NCBI RefSeq assembly: GCF_040656415.1
Contig: NZ_JBFAMC010000001.1
Location: 1,612,001 to 1,676,000 of the forward strand
DNA from: Rhodococcus_F sp040656415
Lineage (GTDB): Bacteria > Actinomycetota > Actinomycetes > Mycobacteriales > Mycobacteriaceae
Direction of reading: 5' to 3'
DNA length: 64,000 nucleotides
Positions 43,446-52,013 of the stretch are shown piece after piece. The notes under the pieces were generated by a model that saw nothing but the letters and a program-made list of their open reading frames with translations, was not told where the DNA came from and did no database searches. Both the position numbers and the translations under genes were made by a program. Every line of letters begins with the position of its first letter. Position 1 is the stretch's first letter.

Positions 43446-44801
43446 CTATTGCCGAGTTTCGGATTGCAGTGCAGTACTCGACTTTCCGGCGATGATGGCG
43501 TTGACTTCTGCCTTTTCCTTGGGACCCCAGGTTTCACGGGTGTTCAGCGCGCCGAGGAGTCCTATGACGCCCACGAGGACATACAGGGCGGCTCCGCCCG
43601 CCCACCCGAAAATGGATGCCAGGAGGACGGCCAGGAAGGGTGCGAATCCAGAGATCGAGGCTGCGACCTGGTACCCGATGGACGCGCCGGAGGTTCTCGT
43701 GTTCGTCCTGAACAGCTCCGCGAACCAGGCACCTTGGGTGCCGGTAAACGTCGCGTGGATTATGCCGATGCCGATGACGAATACGAGGACGATCACGAAG
43801 GCGTTTCCCGAGTTGCTGAGAAGGAACATCGGGAAGCCGAATACGATGACGGCGATCGTGCCGGCGAGATACATTCTGCGCCTGCCGATGTGGTCGGTCA
43901 GGGCTCCAGCCAGCAAGGTTACGGGTACGGCAATGAGGCTCGCGATCACGATGCCAGTGAGGCCGACCGTGTGCTCGTGGCCGGTGTTCTGGGTGATGTA
44001 GGAGAGCAGGAAGGTCGCAGTGACGTAGTAGGCGCAGCTTTCGACGACGCGCAGCGAGATCACTCGCAGGATGTTCTGCCAGTCGTTCCGAATGACTGTC
44101 GTCAGTGGGTTGTCGACGATCGCGCCTGCTTCCTTGGTGTCTTCGAATTCGGGAGATTCCTCTAGCTTCATCCGTACCACGAGGCCGACGACGATCAGCA
44201 CCGCGCTGGCGAGGAAGGGTAGCCGCCACGCCCAGTCGGTCTGAAGGGAGGCCGAGAGGAGGAAGGCGGCGTTGGCCAAGGTGATGCCGAGCGGGTTTCC
44301 CGCTTGTGGGATCGCGGTGAAACGGCCGCGCTTCTTCCACGGCGCGTGTTCGAAGGTCATCATGACGGCGCCGCCCCACTCTGCGCCGAATGCCAGGCCC
44401 TGGATCATCCGGATGGTGACCAGGAGTATGGGAGCGAGGATTCCGACGGTCTCGTAGGTGGGGAGGAATCCGATCAGGACGGTGGCGATACCCATGGTCA
44501 GCAGGGCGCCGACAAGCACGGGCTTGCGGCCGTATTTGTCACCGAGGTATCCGCCGATTGCTCCGCCGAGAGGCCTCATGACGAAGCCGACGGCAAGCGT
44601 GGCAAAGGACAGCAGGGTGCCGACCAAGGGGTCCGTACTGGGAAAGAAGACATCGCCGAAGTAGAGGGCTGCGGCCGTTCCGTAAGCCACGAAGTCGTAG
44701 TTCTCCACACACGTTCCGGCGGCCGAAGCCATCGCCGTCTTGATCTTGGTCGGCGACCCGTGGGCAGCCTGTCGCTGCAGATCGGTGACTTCGGGGGCCA
44801 T
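43446..44801 (-). CDS. MFS transporter, metabolite:H+ symporter type
   Basis: 451 residues with 12 hydrophobic helices. 'GAIGGYLGDKYGRKPVLVGALLTMG' and 'GALTDHIGRRRMYLAG' are the paired loop motifs of the MHS/ShiA-like branch; 'RMIQGLAFGAEWGGAVMM' is the fifth-helix motif. Transports a small organic acid or polyol; the substrate is unknown. It is last in an apparent four-gene operon lacI-rbsK-rpiB-MFS. Confidence 0.88.
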   Translation of the reverse strand: MAPEVTDLQRQAAHGSPTKIKTAMASAAGTCVENYDFVAYGTAAALYFGDVFFPSTDPLVGTLLSFATLAVGFVMRPLGGAIGGYLGDKYGRKPVLVGALLTMGIATVLIGFLPTYETVGILAPILLVTIRMIQGLAFGAEWGGAVMMTFEHAPWKKRGRFTAIPQAGNPLGITLANAAFLLSASLQTDWAWRLPFLASAVLIVVGLVVRMKLEESPEFEDTKEAGAIVDNPLTTVIRNDWQNILRVISLRVVESCAYYVTATFLLSYITQNTGHEHTVGLTGIVIASLIAVPVTLLAGALTDHIGRRRMYLAGTIAVIVFGFPMFLLSNSGNAFVIVLVFVIGIGIIHATFTGTQGAWFAELFRTNTRTSGASIGYQVAASISGFAPFLAVLLASIFGWAGGAALYVLVGVIGLLGALNTRETWGPKEKAEVNAIIAGKSSTALQSETRQ

Positions 44802-44836
44802 GCTCGAATCTCTCCCTAGATATTTCTGTGCGGTCC

Positions 44837-45349
44837 TCAGCGCGCCGCCGGGGGACCCGGTAGGTGGTGCTGGTCCGTTCCGATCTCGCCCGAGAGTTCC
44901 CGAGCCCCTTCGAGTTCCATTTCCCGCAGCTTCTGAACTCGTCTGATCGTGTCTTCGTCGTTGTCGAATTTCGCTTCGAGGAAGGATTGGAGGACCTCCC
45001 TGACCGTGGCCTGGCCGACGAGCCATGCGCCCAATGCGAGGGCATTCGCGTCATCGTGTTCGACGCTCTGATGCGCTGAGTAGACGTCGTGGCCCAGTGC
45101 GCAGCGGATGCCCGGGATCTTGTTGGCGGCCATGACGGCCCCGACTCCGGTTCCGCAAACGAGAATTGCACGATCCGCCTCGCCCGACTTCACGAGTTCG
45201 CAGGTGGCCCGGGTGACGTCGGGGAAGTCGACGGGTGTCTCACTGGGTGCTCCGCGGTCTGTGACCTCATGGCCGAGTTCTTCGAGAACTGTGCGGACGA
45301 ACGCTTTGAGCGGGAAGCCGGCGTGGTCGTTGCCGAGTGCGATCTTCAT
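44837..45349 (-). CDS. RpiB/LacAB-family sugar-phosphate isomerase
   Basis: 170 residues. 'KIALGNDHAGFPLKAFV', the catalytic cysteine in 'ILVCGTGVGAVMAANKIPGIRCALGHDVYSA' and the conserved His are present. The family converts ribose 5-phosphate or similar (allose 6-phosphate, erythrulose 4-phosphate). The ATG at 45349 overlaps the rbsK stop (ATGA) and has AAGGA at a proper distance. Presence of a kinase, transporter and regulator alongside suggests a dedicated catabolic isomerase rather than the housekeeping Rpi. Confidence 0.87.
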   Translation of the reverse strand: MKIALGNDHAGFPLKAFVRTVLEELGHEVTDRGAPSETPVDFPDVTRATCELVKSGEADRAILVCGTGVGAVMAANKIPGIRCALGHDVYSAHQSVEHDDANALALGAWLVGQATVREVLQSFLEAKFDNDEDTIRRVQKLREMELEGARELSGEIGTDQHHLPGPPAAR

Positions 45350-46287
45350 GGACATCCTTGGGGCGGAAGGGGAGACGGGGAATCGAACGCTTGGAGAACC
45401 TCTCCACGGTGCGGAATCGACTCCATGGCGCCGCTGCGGGCGACGGTCAGTGCCGAGGCTCGGGTGGCGAGTTCCATCGCCGCGACCAGATCTCCGCGAT
45501 CGGCCAGGAGGGACGCGGCCAGATAGCCGACGAACGTATCGCCGGCGCCGGTGGTGTCCTCGGCAATCACCGCATGGGCCGGCACATGGACGAGGTCGCC
45601 GTCGACTACCGCAAAGGACCCTTCGGCCCCGGCGGTGAACACGATCGCGGGACCGAGCACTGGCGGCAGTGAGCGCACGAGATCTCGATGGTCGGTTGCA
45701 CGCACCCCGGCCGTTTCGGCCAGGAGCGAGATTTCCTGCTCGTTGACGATCAGCAGATCGACGTCGTCGAAGAGGTTCTCGATTTCGTGGGGTGCCGGGG
45801 CCGCGTTCATGACGACGTACAGCCCACGGGACTTCGCGCGGCGGGCAGCGTGCCGGACCAGTGGGGCTGGGATCTCGAGCTGCAAGACGAGGATGTCTCC
45901 CTCTCGGCCTTCGGGGATATCCATGTCTTCGGTTGTCAGGCTGGAGTTCGCGCCGGGACTGACGAGGATCTGATTCTGCCCCTCGTCATCGACCGCGATG
46001 ACCGCTGTCCCTGTGGGGACTGCATCTACGATCCTTGTGTGCCGGCAGTCGACGCCGGCATCGGACAGGAACTCGAGTATCCGGTGTCCATGGGCGTCGT
46101 CCCCAACCGCTCCGGTGAACGCCACGGCCGCTCCGGCGCGGGCTGCGGCGACGGCCTGATTTCCGCCCTTGCCGCCGGGCCCGTAAACCGCGTCCGACCC
46201 GCGGACGGTCTCTCCCGGCCCTGGTAGGGAGCGGACGCGGATGGTTTGGTCGATGTTGAGGCTTCCGACCACGAAAACAGTGCTCAC
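45346..46287 (-). CDS. PfkB-family sugar kinase (ribokinase-like)
   Basis: 313 residues. 'YGPGGKGGNQAVAAARAGA' is the sugar-binding signature, 'DTTGAGDTFVGYLAASL' the ATP/catalytic Asp motif. Likely phosphorylates ribose or a related sugar imported by the neighbouring transporter. The GTG start overlaps the lacI stop by four bases. Confidence 0.9.
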   Translation of the reverse strand: MSTVFVVGSLNIDQTIRVRSLPGPGETVRGSDAVYGPGGKGGNQAVAAARAGAAVAFTGAVGDDAHGHRILEFLSDAGVDCRHTRIVDAVPTGTAVIAVDDEGQNQILVSPGANSSLTTEDMDIPEGREGDILVLQLEIPAPLVRHAARRAKSRGLYVVMNAAPAPHEIENLFDDVDLLIVNEQEISLLAETAGVRATDHRDLVRSLPPVLGPAIVFTAGAEGSFAVVDGDLVHVPAHAVIAEDTTGAGDTFVGYLAASLLADRGDLVAAMELATRASALTVARSGAMESIPHRGEVLQAFDSPSPLPPQGCP

Positions 46288-47306
46288 GAGACCTGCCTTC
46301 TCGGTGGTGTACCCGTCGATGCGCGCACGATCAGTTCGCTGGGGAGAACAACTGATTCGGGTCGACGCCCGTCGATGACGTCGAGGAGTAGTTGAACGGC
46401 CGTGCGGCCCATGACTTCCACGTCATGGGCGATGACCGTCAGTGGCGCGTCGAGCAAGGGAAACCACTCGAGGTCGTCGAACGCGATCAGTGCCATGTCG
46501 GAGCCGATGCGGATGCCCTCGCGAGTCAAGGTGGACAGGGCTCCCACTGCCATGGGGCTGTCGGCGGCCAGCACGGCTGTCGGCCGCTGGGGGAGGGCCA
46601 GCAAGTGTCGTGCGCCCGCCGCACCGCTGGCTGGTTGAAAGTCCCCGATGAATGTCAGTGCGGGATCCTCGCTGAGCCCGAAGTCGTGTGCCGCCTGGGC
46701 GAAGGATCGGAGTCGCTCGCGCCCGGTGGAAGTGGTCTCGGGTCCGGCGATGTATCCGACACGTGAATGGCCCTGCCGTGCGAGATGCTCCACCGCCTGT
46801 CGGATACCGGAGTCGCTGTTGGTCGTCACGCTCGGCACATCGATGCCGTCCACTGTCCGGTCGACGAATACGGTGGGTATACCTCTTTCCAGCACGGCCC
46901 TCAGGCTGGGACTTCCATCGCCCTGTGGTGCGGCGATGACCCCGGCTACACGCTGGGAGATGAAGGTGTCGAGATACCGGTCCTGCTGCTCGATGCTCTC
47001 GTTCGCGTTCCCCAACAACGTGACCAGCCCCTTGCTCAGTGCCGCCTGTTCAGCAGCATGTGCGAGGTTGGCGAAGAATGGGTTGCGGACATCGGAGACC
47101 AACAGTCCGACGACGTTCGTCCTGGTCGATCGCAATGCACGGGCTTGAGCATTCGGGTGATAGCCCAACTTCGATGCGGCCGCTATCACCTTTGCCATGG
47201 CCTCTGACGACGTCGCGGGGTTGCCCGACAGCACCCGCGAGGCAGTCGCCGGTGAGACACCGGCCAACGCCGCCACGTCCTTGATAGTGATGACCGGACC
47301 AGTCAA
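46284..47306 (-). CDS. LacI family repressor
   Basis: 340 residues. Helix-turn-helix 'TIKDVAALAGVSPATASRVLSGNP', hinge 'NAQARALRSTRTNVVGLLV', and a periplasmic-binding-protein-like sensor. It heads the operon with the kinase, isomerase and transporter. Two adjacent perfect palindromes lie 19-46 bases upstream of the start, so it most likely represses its own operon until the sugar is present. Confidence 0.93.
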   Translation of the reverse strand: MTGPVITIKDVAALAGVSPATASRVLSGNPATSSEAMAKVIAAASKLGYHPNAQARALRSTRTNVVGLLVSDVRNPFFANLAHAAEQAALSKGLVTLLGNANESIEQQDRYLDTFISQRVAGVIAAPQGDGSPSLRAVLERGIPTVFVDRTVDGIDVPSVTTNSDSGIRQAVEHLARQGHSRVGYIAGPETTSTGRERLRSFAQAAHDFGLSEDPALTFIGDFQPASGAAGARHLLALPQRPTAVLAADSPMAVGALSTLTREGIRIGSDMALIAFDDLEWFPLLDAPLTVIAHDVEVMGRTAVQLLLDVIDGRRPESVVLPSELIVRASTGTPPRRQVS

Positions 47307-47324
47307 GTCTTCTCCCTAGGGCCG

Positions 47325-47352
47325 TGGAATCGATTCCATGGAATCGATTCCA
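47325..47352. promoter_or_regulatory. Tandem LacI operators
   Basis: TGGAATCGATTCCA occurs twice back to back, at 47325-47338 and 47339-47352, each a perfect 14-base palindrome. The CG centre and dyad length fit LacI-family sites. They lie directly upstream of the lacI gene. Confidence 0.88.
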
Positions 47353-47488
47353 CGCAGTATGTGACAGGTACCGGCAATGCGTCAACGGTCAACCGGGAGG
47401 CGACTTGGCCAGGCAAGGCGTCGAGAGACTCCCGGTGCGTCGCTCAGTGCGTCGCACCGGGTGACTCGATGGGCCAGGTGTGGTTCGG

Positions 47489-48280
47489 TCAGCTGACCAC
47501 TGCGGTCTCGATTTCGACCGGGATGTTCGGCGCTCCTCCACCCGCAGGCATGGAGCCGTCGTCGCCGGCGGCGGCGATGTCCTCGACGGTGACGAGGCCG
47601 TCGTCGTCGATCGAACCGAAGATGGTGTAGCTGGGCGGCAGAACCGAATCGGCGTAGACCAGGAAGAACTGGCTACCGTTGCTGCCGGGGATGCCGCTGT
47701 TCGCCATTGCCACGGCTCCGCGCGGGTAGATCACCGGCTGCGACAGTTGCGGATCGCCCGGCGCGAACGCGGTCTCGGGGTATTCGGTGTCGAAGCCGTA
47801 GCCAGGTCCGCCGGTTCCGGTCCCCGTGGGGTCTCCGCACTGCAGCACCTTCAGGCCCTCGGAGGTCACGAGCCGGTGGCAGGGTGTGTCATCGAAGTAA
47901 CCCTGCTGGGCCAGGCTGACGAAGCTGTTGACCGTGCAGGGGGCCTCGGTGCGGTCGAGGTAGAGGCCGATCGGCCCGGCGCTGGTCGTGAGATTGACAG
48001 AGACGTTGCCCTCTGTGGGCACGCCCGTGGTCGGCGGTGGTGTTACGTCCCTGGCTGCAGGCCGCCCCTCCGCGTACGTGCAGTCCACTGTGGCCGCAGC
48101 GGGTGCCGGGACGGGTGGCAGAGGACCGAACTGGGACAGATCCAGCGACGGCGCCGCAGCGCTGGTCTCGGCCGCTTCGGGTGTAGTCGTCGGCGGACTT
48201 CCGGATTCGGACGAACCGGAGCAGCCGGCGAGAACGACCGCGAGGCTCACGCCCGCGACGAGGATTGGGGTGCGTTTCAT
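47489..48280 (-). CDS. Lipoprotein cyclophilin-type peptidyl-prolyl isomerase
   Basis: 263 residues. A signal peptide with lipobox 'AVVLAGC' precedes a Pro/Thr-rich linker; the cyclophilin domain follows with 'FVSLAQQGYFDDTPCHRLV', 'PRGAVAMANSGIPGSNGSQFFLVY' and 'YTIFGSID'. Cell-surface proline isomerase. ATG at 48280 follows GAGGATGG. Its cyclophilin domain is very close to that of the next gene, indicating tandem duplication. Confidence 0.92.
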   Translation of the reverse strand: MKRTPILVAGVSLAVVLAGCSGSSESGSPPTTTPEAAETSAAAPSLDLSQFGPLPPVPAPAAATVDCTYAEGRPAARDVTPPPTTGVPTEGNVSVNLTTSAGPIGLYLDRTEAPCTVNSFVSLAQQGYFDDTPCHRLVTSEGLKVLQCGDPTGTGTGGPGYGFDTEYPETAFAPGDPQLSQPVIYPRGAVAMANSGIPGSNGSQFFLVYADSVLPPSYTIFGSIDDDGLVTVEDIAAAGDDGSMPAGGGAPNIPVEIETAVVS

Positions 48281-48335
48281 TTGTCCATCCTCACACGGGT
48301 CCATCCACACATCGTTCGGCCCTCACACCGTGCCG

Positions 48336-49214
48336 TCAGTCCATGAGGACGGACGTGATGTCGATCGGAAGGTTGGGCGCTCCTCCTCCTGCAGCCATCG
48401 ATCCGTCGTCACCGGCCGCTGCCACCTTCTCGATGGTCTCCAGACCGGTCTCGTCGATGGTCCCGAAGATCGTGTACTGCGGGGGTAGCTGGGAATCGCC
48501 GTAGACGAGGAAGAATTGGCTGCCGTTGCTGTCGGGCAGACCGCTGTTGGCCATCGCGATCGTGCCCCGCGGGTAGGTGACCGGTATCTGCAGCGCCGGG
48601 TCTCCCTGGGCGTACTGGTCGGTGGGGAACTCGTTGGCGAAGCCGTAGCCCGGCCCGCCTGTTCCGGTCCCGGTGGGGTCTCCGCACTGCAGCACCTTCA
48701 GGCCCTCGGACGTCACCAGCCGGTGGCACGGGGTGTTGTCGAAGTATCCCTGGCTCGCCAGGGACAAGAAATTGTTGACCGTACACGGCGAATCCGCGTT
48801 GTCGAGGGTGAGACCGATGTTGCCCTGCGTCGTCTCCATGCTCACGCTGACCGTGCGCACCGTCGTGTCGATGTCGTCGGTACGAGGAGGATCCACCGGC
48901 CGCGCAGGCTCCTGGCCGTCCGGGGTGTAGGTGCACGAGACCAGCTGGGGAAGTGGCTCGGCCCGGCCCGAGGGCATCACGCCGGGCGCCTGTTCGGAAG
49001 CCGTGACCGACTCGGCGGCTGACGCCTCGCTGGATTCCTCGTTGTCTCTGGTCAGCGTTACCACCACCGCAACCGCACCGACCAAGAGCACGACCCCCAC
49101 TGCCGAAGCGGCGATGGTCAGCTGCTTGCGCTTGCGCGCCCGGGCGGCTCGGCGTTCGAGTTGGCGCTCGAGCTTTCTCTTGGCTGCTTCCCGGCGTTGC
49201 TCGTTGCTCGGCAC
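48336..49214 (-). CDS. ppiB: Membrane-anchored cyclophilin-type peptidyl-prolyl isomerase
   Basis: 292 residues. The N-terminus 'VPSNEQRREAAKRKLERQLERRAARARKRKQ' is basic and coiled, then one membrane helix ('LTIAASAVGVVLLVGAVAVVVTL'), a linker and a cyclophilin domain ('FLSLASQGYFDNTPCHRLV', 'IAMANSGLPDSNGSQFFLVYGD'). This is the M. tuberculosis ppiB (Rv2582) layout and position. Start at the GTG at 49214, nine bases after GGGAGG. Confidence 0.92.
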   Translation of the reverse strand: MPSNEQRREAAKRKLERQLERRAARARKRKQLTIAASAVGVVLLVGAVAVVVTLTRDNEESSEASAAESVTASEQAPGVMPSGRAEPLPQLVSCTYTPDGQEPARPVDPPRTDDIDTTVRTVSVSMETTQGNIGLTLDNADSPCTVNNFLSLASQGYFDNTPCHRLVTSEGLKVLQCGDPTGTGTGGPGYGFANEFPTDQYAQGDPALQIPVTYPRGTIAMANSGLPDSNGSQFFLVYGDSQLPPQYTIFGTIDETGLETIEKVAAAGDDGSMAAGGGAPNLPIDITSVLMD

Positions 49215-49411
49215 TGAGGTGGTCCTCCCGTATCTGTCTGTCTGCCAGTCGGTCGATACTGCGGTAGGTCGGTGTGATCTACCTCCTCGCGTACGACCCT
49301 CAAATTCTGCCATCCGAACCTGAGATCATCGCCTCGGGGCGACGGCTTAGTCTGTAACAACTGCAATGATGCTGTAACACAGCAATGATTACTCGAACAG
49401 GAGCGGCGCGC

Positions 49412-50092
49412 GTGCTCGTCACAGGATTTCCGGCCGGGATGTTCCAGACCAACTGCTACATCCTCGCGCAGGATGATGCCCGCGAATGCGTCGTCGTGGA
49501 CCCAGGGCAGGATGCTGCCGAACCGCTGTTCGAGTTTCTGGCCAAGTCGACACTCACCCCGACGGCGGTTCTGTTGACCCACGGTCACCTCGACCACGTC
49601 TGGAACGCCTACGACGTCTGCGAGAAGTTCGGAATTCCCGCCTACATCCACCCCGAGGACCGGTACATGCTGTCCGATCCGGGCCGTGGCATTGGCCCCA
49701 CGATGCAGCCGTTCATCGCGGGCTTGGATTTCATCGAACCGAAAGAGGTGATCGAACTGGCGGATGGTGACTCGATCGAGCGGGCAGGCATATCGTTCGC
49801 CGTCGATCACACACCCGGCCACACCCAGGGGTCGGTGGTATTCCGGACTCGTGTGGAAGGTGAGAATGGGCCTCTCGACATTGCCCTAACCGGCGACACC
49901 TTGTTTCAGGGGTCGATCGGTCGGAGCGACCTGCCGGGCGGCAATCACGAGCAGTTGTTGCAATCGATCGCGGACAAACTCCTGATCCTCGGTGACGAAA
50001 CGGCGGTCCTGCCCGGACACGGCGGATCGAGTTCCATCGGCGCCGAACGCAAGTCCAACCCGTTTCTCGCTGGACTCTCGGGATCGAAATAG
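49412..50092 (+). CDS. MBL-fold metallohydrolase (glyoxalase II-like)
   Basis: 226 residues. 'LLTHGHLDHVWNA' is the metal-binding T-H-x-H-x-D-H motif, 'HTPGHTQGSVVF' and 'TGDTLFQGSIGRSDLPGG' supply further ligands. It resembles hydroxyacylglutathione hydrolases and M. tuberculosis Rv2581c, which has the same 'VTGFPAG' type start and neighbours. The GTG at 49412 has AGGAG eight bases upstream; an ATG at 49385 is less supported. Confidence 0.9.
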   Translation: MLVTGFPAGMFQTNCYILAQDDARECVVVDPGQDAAEPLFEFLAKSTLTPTAVLLTHGHLDHVWNAYDVCEKFGIPAYIHPEDRYMLSDPGRGIGPTMQPFIAGLDFIEPKEVIELADGDSIERAGISFAVDHTPGHTQGSVVFRTRVEGENGPLDIALTGDTLFQGSIGRSDLPGGNHEQLLQSIADKLLILGDETAVLPGHGGSSSIGAERKSNPFLAGLSGSK

Positions 50093-50107
50093 GGAAAGGT
50101 GGCGACA

Positions 50108-51382
50108 GTGAGCAAATCCAGCACCTTCTCCGCACCGAAGGGCGTTCCCGACTACGTCCCGCCGCAGTCTTCCGAGTTCGTCGCGGTCCGTGACGAACTC
50201 CTGCGCGCCGCGCGATTGGCCGGGTACGGGCACATCGAACTGCCGATTTTCGAGGACACAGCTCTGTTCGCGCGCGGCGTCGGCGAGTCCACCGACGTCG
50301 TCAGCAAGGAGATGTACACCTTCGCGGACCGCGGCGACCGGTCGGTGACGCTACGGCCCGAGGGCACGGCGGGGGTGATGCGTGCGGTGATCGAGCACGG
50401 ACTCGACCGTGGGCAGTTGCCGGTGAAACTGAGCTACGCGGGTCCGTTCTTCCGCTACGAGCGACCGCAGGCGGGCCGCTACCGTCAGCTGCAGCAGGTC
50501 GGGGTCGAGGCGATCGGGGTCGACGACCCTGCCCTCGATGCCGAGGTCATCGCCGTCGCCGACGCGGGATTCAGGGCGCTCGGCCTCGAGGGATTCCGGT
50601 TGGAGATCACCTCGCTAGGTGACGACACGTGCCGACCGCAGTATCGGGAACGGTTGCAGGAGTTCTTGTTCGGACTTCCGCTGGACGAGCAGACACGTCG
50701 GCGGGCCGAGATCAATCCGCTCCGCGTGCTCGACGACAAACGCGAGGAGCTACGCCAGATGACGGCGGACGCGCCCTTGATGCTCGATCACCTCTCGTCC
50801 ACCGCGAAGGCGCACTTCGACCAGGTGCTCGCGCACCTCGACGCGCTGGGCGTGCCCTACGTGATCAACCCGCGAATGGTGCGCGGATTGGACTACTACA
50901 CGAAGACCACGTTCGAGTTCGTCCATGACGGTCTCGGGGCCCAGTCGGGTATCGGCGGGGGCGGACGCTACGACGGCCTGATGGCGGAGCTCGGCGGTCA
51001 ACCGTTGTCCGGCATCGGTTTCGGAATCGGCGTCGACCGCACGGTGCTCGCGTTGGCAGCCGAAGGTAAGACGGCGGGTTCGACCGCCCGCTGCGAGGTC
51101 TTCGGGGTGCCGCTGGGCGACGAAGCTAAAGCACGACTGGTGGTGATCGCCCAGCAGTTGCGCGCCCAAGGAATTCGTGTCGACCTCGCCTATGGGAACC
51201 GCGGAGTCAAGGGTGCGATGAAGGCCGCCGACAAGTCCGGTGCCGCGCTGGCTCTCGTGCTCGGTGACCGCGACATCGCAGAAGGCACGGTGGGAATCAA
51301 GAAACTCGCCACGGGGGATCAAGAGTCGGTGTCCCTGGAGAACGTTGTCGTACGTGTCGGAGAGATCCTTGGCACCGGATGA
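50108..51382 (+). CDS. hisS: Histidyl-tRNA synthetase
   Basis: 424 residues, class II synthetase. Motif 2 'LSYAGPFFRYERPQAGRYRQLQQVGVEAIG', HisA motif 'RMVRGLDYYTKTTFEF' (with R-G-L-D-Y-Y), and HisB/motif 3 'GIGGGGRYDGLMAELGG...GIGFGIGVDR'. The C-terminal anticodon domain follows. Start at GTG 50108, seven bases after AAAGG; a GTG at 50099 is too near its site. Confidence 0.96.
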   Translation: MSKSSTFSAPKGVPDYVPPQSSEFVAVRDELLRAARLAGYGHIELPIFEDTALFARGVGESTDVVSKEMYTFADRGDRSVTLRPEGTAGVMRAVIEHGLDRGQLPVKLSYAGPFFRYERPQAGRYRQLQQVGVEAIGVDDPALDAEVIAVADAGFRALGLEGFRLEITSLGDDTCRPQYRERLQEFLFGLPLDEQTRRRAEINPLRVLDDKREELRQMTADAPLMLDHLSSTAKAHFDQVLAHLDALGVPYVINPRMVRGLDYYTKTTFEFVHDGLGAQSGIGGGGRYDGLMAELGGQPLSGIGFGIGVDRTVLALAAEGKTAGSTARCEVFGVPLGDEAKARLVVIAQQLRAQGIRVDLAYGNRGVKGAMKAADKSGAALALVLGDRDIAEGTVGIKKLATGDQESVSLENVVVRVGEILGTG

Positions 51383-52001
51383 CGACCCACCGGTGTCACT
51401 CGATCTCGTTCCGATCGAGCTGATCGCACCTCGGCTGAAGCGGGTCGCGATGATCGCAGTCCTGATCGGTGTTCTGATCGGGGTGGCGGTCGGGCTCTTC
51501 ACCTCGCTCTGGGTCGGGGTGTTGGTGGGAGCGGTGATCGCGGTTCCGACCGCCGTTCCGGCACTCATCTCACTGCGGCGTCGAATCACTCTGCAGCAGG
51601 GGAGAATCCGTTCGACGGGCGGGATTCGAAGTCGCCAGGTCAATGCGACGAGGGCGGTGGGGGCCGAAATCGTGATCCGGTCAGCTCGGGTCAGTGAGGT
51701 CAGCGTCCGGATCACCGACCCGAACGACAGCCTCACGATCCCGCTCGCCCTCTACACGAGCAACGGGGGACGCGAACTCGAAGTGCTCGGGCTTCGTCGA
51801 TTGGCAGACGCCTTGGAGACCGGCGAACTGGTCCCAGCGGCCGCGATTGCGTCGGTGCTCATCGAGCAGCTGCGGGCCGAGGCGCGTGGTGCCCCACTGC
51901 CCGAGAGGCCCCTGTTCCGGGCGGTGGAACTGGTGCGCTCGGAAGGCCGCGTACCCACTACCACGCTCACCGATCACGAGGTTGCCTCCCTCGTCGACTG
52001 A
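51369..52001 (+). CDS. Two-helix membrane protein of unknown function
   Basis: 210 residues. Residues ~25-60 form two hydrophobic helices ('AMIAVLIGVLIGVAVGLFTS' and 'VGVLVGAVIAVPTAVPALISL'), then a soluble beta-rich domain with 'ITLQQGRIRSTGGIRSRQV' that looks like PH-like/bPH domains, and a C-terminal helical tail. No function is assigned. The TTG start overlaps the end of hisS and has GGAGAG four bases upstream; a GTG at 51393 is an alternative. Confidence 0.72.
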   Translation: MAPDDDPPVSLDLVPIELIAPRLKRVAMIAVLIGVLIGVAVGLFTSLWVGVLVGAVIAVPTAVPALISLRRRITLQQGRIRSTGGIRSRQVNATRAVGAEIVIRSARVSEVSVRITDPNDSLTIPLALYTSNGGRELEVLGLRRLADALETGELVPAAAIASVLIEQLRAEARGAPLPERPLFRAVELVRSEGRVPTTTLTDHEVASLVD

Positions 52002-52013
52002 GCGTCAGATCCG

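Noticed and set aside
47342..47490. Possible small gene between lacI and the cyclophilin
   Set aside because: Apart from the LacI operators I see no start with a ribosome site and no conserved peptide.
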